NCBI GenBank assembly: GCA_030533445.1
Contig: CM060065.1
Location: forward strand, 20,740,974 to 20,804,973
Direction: 5' to 3'
Origin: Cyprinodon diabolis
Taxonomy: Eukaryota > Chordata > Actinopteri > Cyprinodontiformes > Cyprinodontidae
DNA: 64,000 nucleotides
In this document: in pieces, positions 61,501-64,000 of the stretch
How positions within the stretch are numbered: position 1 is the stretch's first letter
Layout: every line of letters starts with the position of its first letter
The notes under the pieces: model-generated
Told to the model about the DNA's origin: nothing
The model's input: only the letters and a program-made list of their open reading frames with translations
Database searches by the model: none
Made by a program: the position numbers and the translations under genes

Positions 61501-64000
61501 TTTCTATCAAGATAAATTATGCCACTTTCAATAGTAGACATAATGAAATCAACTCTCGGTGCAGTTGTAAGCTGTTAGTGTTCATTCAGTTCCATCTATT
61601 ACAGCCATGACGTCTGTCATTAAGTGATTCAAACTGAATCGCTTCCTTCTCGATATTTTTTTTCCTGTTTCTCTTTCACTCTCCTGTTCCTGTTGGTATT
61701 GATTGAGCCCAGCTGTAATTATATCTTCTGTGTAATTTCTTTGGCGTCACCGCCTGTTTCCTGACAGCTAATGGGAGCTAAAAGAAGACCTTTCCCAGAA
61801 TGCCTTGCACCTAGTAACAGGAGTAATGTTCATGTGAATAAATGTAAGCTTGTACCTCTTTATAGGAGAAGGAGTGTGAAATTAATAGAAAACATGTGAA
61901 AGATTTCCATTTACCTGAAGTTTATTGGGGACTTGATTTAGTTCTTTTAGAAAGAAACTCAGATAATCAGCAGCATGAACTTTGTCAGCTTGAAAGAAAT
62001 GAATTAATCTAGCCTCCCTCTAACATTGCAACATGTCTGAATGTGTATATATAGTAGTTCTGTGCAGACAGGTGCTCACACATTCACCATCTAGAGAAAA
62101 GGCTGTGAAGGTTGTGGCTCCTTCCCTCACAGATGGGACATGGAGGAGTGATGGGAAGTTGAAAGCACAGAGTTTAAGTCTCTCAGATAAAGGTTCAAAC
62201 AGCTTGATAAAGAGCTTCTTCTAACAGGGCCCGGTTTGTACGTCATACAGCCAAGCTTGTGTTTTAGTCTGATTCACCGAGATAAGATAACGAGCAATAG
62301 GCTCCACAGTCCTCCCTTCACAGCTCCATTTGTCTCTCTCACTCTGTATGCTGTGTCGCTATGCAGCTATTAAGGTGCCATTTGCTTGCGCTTAAGATAC
62401 TCTATAACATTTCAAAGAATCAAAAAAGAGTAATGCAATTATTATGAAAATCATTTATTTTTATTTGAGTGACTGGTCATTCTAAAATGCATGGCTTTTT
62501 TTGTTTTGTTTTTTTAAAGCCCTTTAATAGCCTGATCTACACTATTTATAGGGACATCAGAGCTTGCATACTTAATTTATAAGTGTCTAAACAAAACAAT
62601 GCAGCATAGAACATGTTTTGGCTTACAAAAGCGATCTGTTTACAGAGCCTTATCATAAACACAATAACTCTTTCCATTTTTTTCAATCTATAACAAACTC
62701 TAAGCATATCACAGATTAAAAATACAAAATTGTCAGAAGAAACAAAACAGCCTTTGCAAAAAGAATATTTGTAAAGAGATATTAGCAGAACACCGCGTGC
62801 ACAGTAATTGATTTACTAGGAAAAGGCAAAAATCTTTTCGATACTATTTATCTATAGTAGCTCAAATGGTTAACCTTAATGACCTTACGGTCATTAACCA
62901 TTTAATCCAAAAGACATCTAAATTGTGAGAAAAGTTTTTTTTTTTAAAGTATTCATATTTACAGTTAAATTACTAATAAATATCTCAAAGTAGGAAGACA
63001 AAAATTAATCCCTCAGATTTACTTTTAAAAAGGTTGTGAAATAAGAATTGTTTGGATAGTGTAACCTATACTTTACTCGCCCTGCAATAGCTTAACATCT
63101 TGAGTGTGTTATTGAGGTCACTAATCTTTAGTGGTTTTTTTTCTTATTCTGTAGATACTCACACTAACTTGTCATTAAACATCCCATACCTGCCACCTGA
63201 AGTTTACATGGTCCCTTTCACCATCTCCGACAGCAGCTCTCCTCCTCGGAGTACCTTCATAAACCTACCAGGTATTTATCACTTTGCAGCTCACAAAAAG
63301 TTTTGAAACAATCAAAAGGGATAGACTCCTGCATGCCAGCTTGGCTTCAGTTTTTGTTTAATTATGCAGTGGAACAAATAATTTTTACCAATTTAAAAAC
63401 CTGCTGCCACCTGATTTGAACACAATTCTTTATGCATAGTTTAAGATTTAGAGTTGTAGGAAGAAATTATCAGATGATATTTGTTTTCTTCAATTATTTT
63501 TTCTAAAGGTGGATTACCTAAAGAATACAATAAACAAAAAAACAATAAATAAGAATTTGATGTTTTTTTAAGAAATCAGAGAATAGAACAGGGCTTGATG
63601 CTAAGATCATCCTTATTTGACTACTTCCTTTGTAATCTAATAACTGTTAAACGATCTTAACCTAAAACTTAACCTTGTTTTCTCTTATTCTGATAAAATG
63701 TCAGTTTTATTTATAACATTTAACCATTGAGAAATGTGGAATCTCATATCTATGATTATTTTTTTCCAACTCAGTCTCACACAGTGTATTTTCATGTGGA
63801 CCTTGTATTAAAAAAAGTTTAAAAATGTGTCTGTTAAGTTAAAAATAAATGTAGTCCTAAATCAAATTTCAATCTGTTCAGTAGTTTAGATATTCTATTT
63901 TCCTGAATTATTGGTGTGTGTTTTAAAATGTCACCAATAGTCGCAGTGGTTGACAATTGATGTTTCTCCACTCAGTAACAGTGTGTCCCTGCAACATCAG
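31204..64000 (+). CDS. cdh16: CDH16, kidney-type (Ksp) 7-repeat cadherin, C-terminus off window
   Basis: Coding exons: 31204-31248 (tentative), 31523-31621, 34693-34827, 35055-35211, 35617-35775, 38044-38240, 44920-45045, 46103-46253, 48485-48697, 49084-49160, 55597-55788, 60091-60332, 60406-60536, 60656-60895, 63155-63271, 63976 onward. Phases agree at every junction, giving 768 codons here (human 829). Seven extracellular cadherin repeats carry calcium motifs: [76 protein letters not shown]. The membrane-proximal [15 protein letters not shown] and VCPCNI match CDH16. It acts in cell adhesion on epithelial lateral membranes, mainly kidney tubule and thyroid. The transmembrane helix and short tail lie past 64000. 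CDH17 is the nearest alternative; position next to rrad supports CDH16. Confidence 0.9.
31523..31621 (+). CDS. cdh16: cdh16 exon 3: end of signal peptide and start of repeat 1
   Basis: Residues 16-48. [13 protein letters not shown] is the hydrophobic end of the signal sequence. [20 protein letters not shown] matches the human start of repeat 1 (VEVPENYGGNFPLYLTK). Acceptor TTTCATAG, donor AAG then GTAAGG. Confidence 0.8.
32545..32640 (+). repeat. 'GTCAGGGTTGCA..CAGTCCATC' dispersed repeat, copy B
   Basis: GTCATGGTCAGGGTTGCACG at the start and GCACAGGTCTCCAGTCCATC at the end match copies A (5482-5605) and C (48290-48415). Strongly diverged; in cdh16 intron 3. Confidence 0.5.
33350..34460 (-). 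pseudogene. Decayed Tc1-like transposon in cdh16 intron 3
   Basis: The left end near 33360 reads GATCAAAAAATCAAGACCAG, the 'TGATCAAAA..TTAAGACCA' inverted repeat of a fish Tc1 family different from the one at 1-1088. On the minus strand, 33950-33690 includes the segment that corresponds to FNGTME..., then [16 protein letters not shown], the catalytic DxLDHPA.SPDLNPIE region. 34290-34230 reads like [10 protein letters not shown](R). Stops and shifts throughout; dead copy. Confidence 0.7.
34693..34827 (+). CDS. cdh16: cdh16 exon 4: repeat 1
   Basis: Residues 49-93, [13 protein letters not shown] through [18 protein letters not shown] is the conserved calcium-binding motif in mid-repeat. Acceptor TTGGACAG, phase 0 at both ends. 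Confidence 0.95.
35055..35211 (+). CDS. cdh16: cdh16 exon 5: end of repeat 1, start of repeat 2
   Basis: Residues 94-145. [13 protein letters not shown] is the inter-repeat DxNDN calcium linker. Ends phase 1 after LGLLK. Confidence 0.95.
35617..35775 (+). CDS. cdh16: cdh16 exon 6: repeat 2
   Basis: Residues 147-198. [20 protein letters not shown] aligns with human GIPFLFLEASDRDEPGTANS. DRD is the calcium site. Confidence 0.95.
35940..37010 (-). pseudogene. CR1/L2-type LINE, internally deleted, in cdh16 intron 6
   Basis: On the minus strand, 36739-36480 encodes [20 protein letters not shown] and [17 protein letters not shown], the N-terminal RT region. It is preceded (to about 37010) by the usual [17 protein letters not shown] segment with stops. 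At [10 protein letters not shown] the RT breaks off and is followed directly by the 3' tail (36460-35940), ending CTATATAAATAGACTGAATTG. The catalytic RT core is therefore deleted. A T tract (about 30 bases) borders it at 37012-37042. Confidence 0.75.
38044..38240 (+). CDS. cdh16: cdh16 exon 7: end of repeat 2, start of repeat 3
   Basis: Residues 200-264. [19 protein letters not shown] matches the strand before the linker. The linker itself ([15 protein letters not shown]) lacks DxNDN, as in human CDH16 (SIIESTW). Next [17 protein letters not shown] opens repeat 3. Confidence 0.95.
38241..40919. other. cdh16 intron 7, first part
   Basis: No exon or recognised repeat. AT-rich with short homopolymers and a CT-rich stretch at 39805-39900. 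Confidence 0.5.
40925..41690 (+). pseudogene. Decayed L2/CR1-type LINE in cdh16 intron 7
   Basis: The plus strand reads [20 protein letters not shown] (41000-41045), a degraded '..DFSAAFDSVDH..' RT motif. Further on come VMDSDLN (41323-41345), [22 protein letters not shown] text near 41450-41500, and [20 protein letters not shown] (41530-41590), all collinear with LINE RT C-terminal regions. Multiple stops; it ends near 41690. Confidence 0.7.
41738..42555. mobile_element. Possible non-autonomous DNA element with imperfect inverted ends
   Basis: TTTCTCAATATGTGTACTTG with TGTGTTCTC at the left (41742-41770) resembles, in reverse complement, the right part (42504-42553: TTTCTCAATTCACAAG..GTACAGACTTGTGTTCTC). 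The interior is non-coding. Match is imperfect and no target duplication was found. Confidence 0.3.
42950..43460. repeat. Degenerate TTGGTT/AACCAA-rich tract
   Basis: Motifs such as ATTGGTTGTTTTCCCAAC, ATTGGTTGTTCC, GACCAATATATTGGTTAA and AACCAACTTTGGC recur in both orientations over about 500 bp. Might be a decayed palindromic element or simple-sequence expansion. Confidence 0.3.
44920..45045 (+). CDS. cdh16: cdh16 exon 8: repeat 3
   Basis: Residues 265-306. [20 protein letters not shown] continues to [12 protein letters not shown], with the LDRE calcium motif. Matches human VHWSGGDVHYHLES..ELDREAQAE. Confidence 0.95.
45094..45131. repeat. Perfect hairpin, 17-bp arms, 4-base loop
   Basis: Arms TTTTTAATCCTTCCATG (45094-45110) and CATGGAAGGATTAAAAA (45115-45131), loop AAAG. 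Lies 50 bp after exon 8 in cdh16 intron 8. Confidence 0.95.
46103..46253 (+). CDS. cdh16: cdh16 exon 9: end of repeat 3, start of repeat 4
   Basis: Residues 307-356. [20 protein letters not shown] holds the full DxNDN linker. Ends phase 1 in AARG. Confidence 0.95.
46417..46578. repeat. Two back-to-back AT-cored palindromes
   Basis: Palindrome 1 (46417-46492) has arms AGATAAGGATATGTATATAT / ATATATACATATCCTTATCT around a TA core. Palindrome 2 (46493-46578) starts at the next base, with arms beginning GTTATATTATGTTGGTTATG and ending CATAACCAACATAATATAAC, TAGTCACA at the inner edge, and a TA core. Both arm sets are perfect at their non-TA ends. Confidence 0.95.
47773..48257. mobile_element. TG..CA-ended dispersed element, copy 1
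   Basis: A 485-bp element starting TGTCAGGGTTTGGTTGTGGT and ending AACCAAGACCATTACA, so the ends are partial inverted repeats (TGTCAGGGTTTGGTT / TGTAATGGTCTTGGTT). TTTGG flanks both sides as a possible 5-bp duplication. The 'GAGGACCCAAATG' text near the start also opens the element at 58062. A solo LTR or a short-TIR DNA element both fit. Frames inside are repeat noise. Confidence 0.55.
48290..48415 (+). repeat. 'CTTGTCAGGGTCGCAGTGGG' dispersed repeat, copy C
   Basis: GTCAGGGTCGCAGTGGGGCG, then GGGTAAACCCTGGACAGGTC and GCCAGTCTGTCGCAGGACA. Same family as copies at 5482 and 32545. Sits 70 bp before cdh16 exon 10. Confidence 0.7.
48485..48697 (+). CDS. cdh16: cdh16 exon 10: repeat 4
   Basis: Residues 358-427. 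[20 protein letters not shown] carries the DxD-type calcium site (ADNDDPK). It continues to [13 protein letters not shown] and the TITAEDAKG strand. Confidence 0.95.
49084..49160 (+). CDS. cdh16: cdh16 exon 11: end of repeat 4
   Basis: Residues 429-453. [20 protein letters not shown] has the DxNxN linker. NSS is a possible N-glycosylation site. Shortest of the well supported coding exons that lie wholly in the window (77 bp); acceptor GGCAG, donor GAG then GTATGG. Confidence 0.9.
49955..50156. mobile_element. Short hAT-like MITE with long inverted repeats
   Basis: A 202-bp element from CAGGCATGTCCAAAGTCAGT to ACTGACTTTGGACATGCCTG. The terminal 20 bases are perfect inverted repeats that continue imperfectly through CCTTGAGGGC / GGCCCTCAAAG. 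It is flanked by an 8-bp duplication GTCTAGGA (49947-49954) / GTCTAGGG (50157-50164), one mismatch. Duplication length and CAGGCATG end fit hAT. Lies in cdh16 intron 11. Confidence 0.9.
50165..52425. other. cdh16 intron 11, middle part
   Basis: No exon or recognised repeat found on either strand. Confidence 0.5.
52430..52512 (-). tRNA. tRNA-Leu-like pseudogene (anticodon AAG position)
   Basis: The minus strand from 52512 starts GTCAGGATGGCCAAGCCATC and ends ACCACTTCCGACA, 83 nt like a leucine tRNA with its long variable arm. The anticodon loop reads TTAAGGT (AAG). Versus a normal leucine tRNA, the D-loop GG is lost (GCCATC for GCGGTC), the T-stem is mispaired (GTCGG/ACCAC) and the acceptor stem has an A/C mismatch. 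So it is a relic or the head of a tRNA-Leu SINE, not a working gene. Confidence 0.65.
52513..54895. other. cdh16 intron 11, later part
   Basis: No exon or recognised repeat. Confidence 0.5.
54896..55298 (-). mobile_element. Non-autonomous hAT element, copy 2 (inverted)
   Basis: A 403-bp element from TAGTGTTTGCG to TTGCAACACTA. Its interior is the reverse complement of the copy at 3343-3712 (for example GAAGAACTGTATACTACTTG and AAAAAGACTAATACAAAGTG). Flanked by GTATAAAC (54888-54895) and GTTTAAAC (55299-55306), 7 of 8 matching. No coding capacity. Confidence 0.85.
55597..55788 (+). CDS. cdh16: cdh16 exon 12: repeat 5
   Basis: Residues 454-517. [20 protein letters not shown] aligns with human IGPISLPEDVEPGTLVAMLT. 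RDADV is the calcium site. Phase 0 at both ends. Confidence 0.95.
55789..58061. other. cdh16 intron 12, first part
   Basis: No exon or recognised repeat. Frames at 57241-57520 on both strands have no family signal. Confidence 0.5.
58062..58733. mobile_element. TG..CA-ended dispersed element, copy 2
   Basis: 672-bp relative of 47773-48257: starts TGTCAGATTAGGCAGG, has AGAGGACCCAAATGACGG soon after, and ends GGCAGATCATAACA. Flanks GATTT / TATTT could be a decayed 5-bp duplication. The A-rich interior has no frame. Confidence 0.5.
58734..60090. other. cdh16 intron 12, last part
   Basis: No exon or recognised repeat. A T tract lies near 59531. Confidence 0.5.
60091..60332 (+). CDS. cdh16: cdh16 exon 13: end of repeat 5, start of repeat 6
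   Basis: Residues 518-597. [16 protein letters not shown], then the weak linker [10 protein letters not shown], then [20 protein letters not shown] opening repeat 6 and DPDS. Ends phase 2 (codon for Arg split). Confidence 0.95.
60406..60536 (+). CDS. cdh16: cdh16 exon 14: repeat 6
   Basis: Residues 599-641. [20 protein letters not shown] continues to [24 protein letters not shown] is present, which human CDH16 has lost at this place (SLQGAQPGD). NST is a possible glycosylation site. Confidence 0.93.
60656..60895 (+). CDS. cdh16: cdh16 exon 15: end of repeat 6, start of repeat 7
   Basis: Residues 643-721. [20 protein letters not shown], then [20 protein letters not shown], matching human SQYLCTPRQDHGLIV. 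Ends HNWKLTPIN, human RDWRLQTLN. Confidence 0.95.
60896..63154. other. cdh16 intron 15
   Basis: No exon or recognised repeat. Confidence 0.5.
63155..63271 (+). CDS. cdh16: cdh16 exon 16: repeat 7
   Basis: Residues 723-760. [20 protein letters not shown], then [18 protein letters not shown]. Matches human YLTLALHWVEPREHIIPVVVS. NLS is a possible glycosylation site. Confidence 0.93.
63976..64000 (+). CDS. cdh16: cdh16 exon 17, partial at window edge
   Basis: After acceptor CCACTCAG the frame reads VTVCPCNI, matching human VRVIVCRCNVEG just before the transmembrane helix. The exon runs off the window. Confidence 0.85.

Overview
This window is vertebrate nuclear DNA, almost certainly from a ray-finned (teleost) fish. 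Genes are split into short exons with GT/AG introns, intergenic space is AT-rich, TA microsatellites are long, and the interspersed repeats are typical teleost families: Tc1-like transposons, non-autonomous hAT elements, CR1/L2/RTE-type LINEs and tRNA-derived SINEs. No bacterial, phage or CRISPR features were seen.

Four protein-coding genes were reconstructed exon by exon, with reading phase checked at every junction. On the minus strand lie nsun3 (10846-18089, 6 coding exons, 448 codons), the mitochondrial tRNA-Met cytosine-5 methyltransferase, and just upstream of it atp5mc3 (19693-22870, 4 coding exons plus a non-coding first exon, 140 codons), ATP synthase subunit c. On the plus strand lie rrad (about 28070-30660, 309 codons), an RGK-family small GTPase, and cdh16 (about 30900 to beyond the right edge), kidney-type 7-repeat cadherin. 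For cdh16, fifteen well supported coding exons and one tentative signal-peptide exon give about 768 codons. Its transmembrane segment and tail lie off the window. The rrad then cdh16 order and orientation match the human 16q22 arrangement (from memory). The nsun3/atp5mc3 neighbourhood does not match mammals.

Layout: 1-1088 Tc1-like element with an open transposase frame cut by the left edge; 1.1-10.8 kb gene-free and rich in repeats; 10.8-22.9 kb the two mitochondrial-function genes; 22.9-28.0 kb a LINE-rich gap; 28.0-30.7 kb rrad; 30.8-64.0 kb cdh16, whose long introns hold hAT, Tc1 and LINE copies, a tRNA-Leu-like relic and AT palindromes.

Two promoter motifs fit known biology: a near-consensus HNF1 site ahead of cdh16 and an NRF1-type site at the atp5mc3 first exon. 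I found no convincing undescribed gene system. The most notable items are the open Tc1 transposase, two inverted hAT copies that bracket all four genes, the back-to-back AT palindromes at 46.4-46.6 kb, and the promoter motifs.
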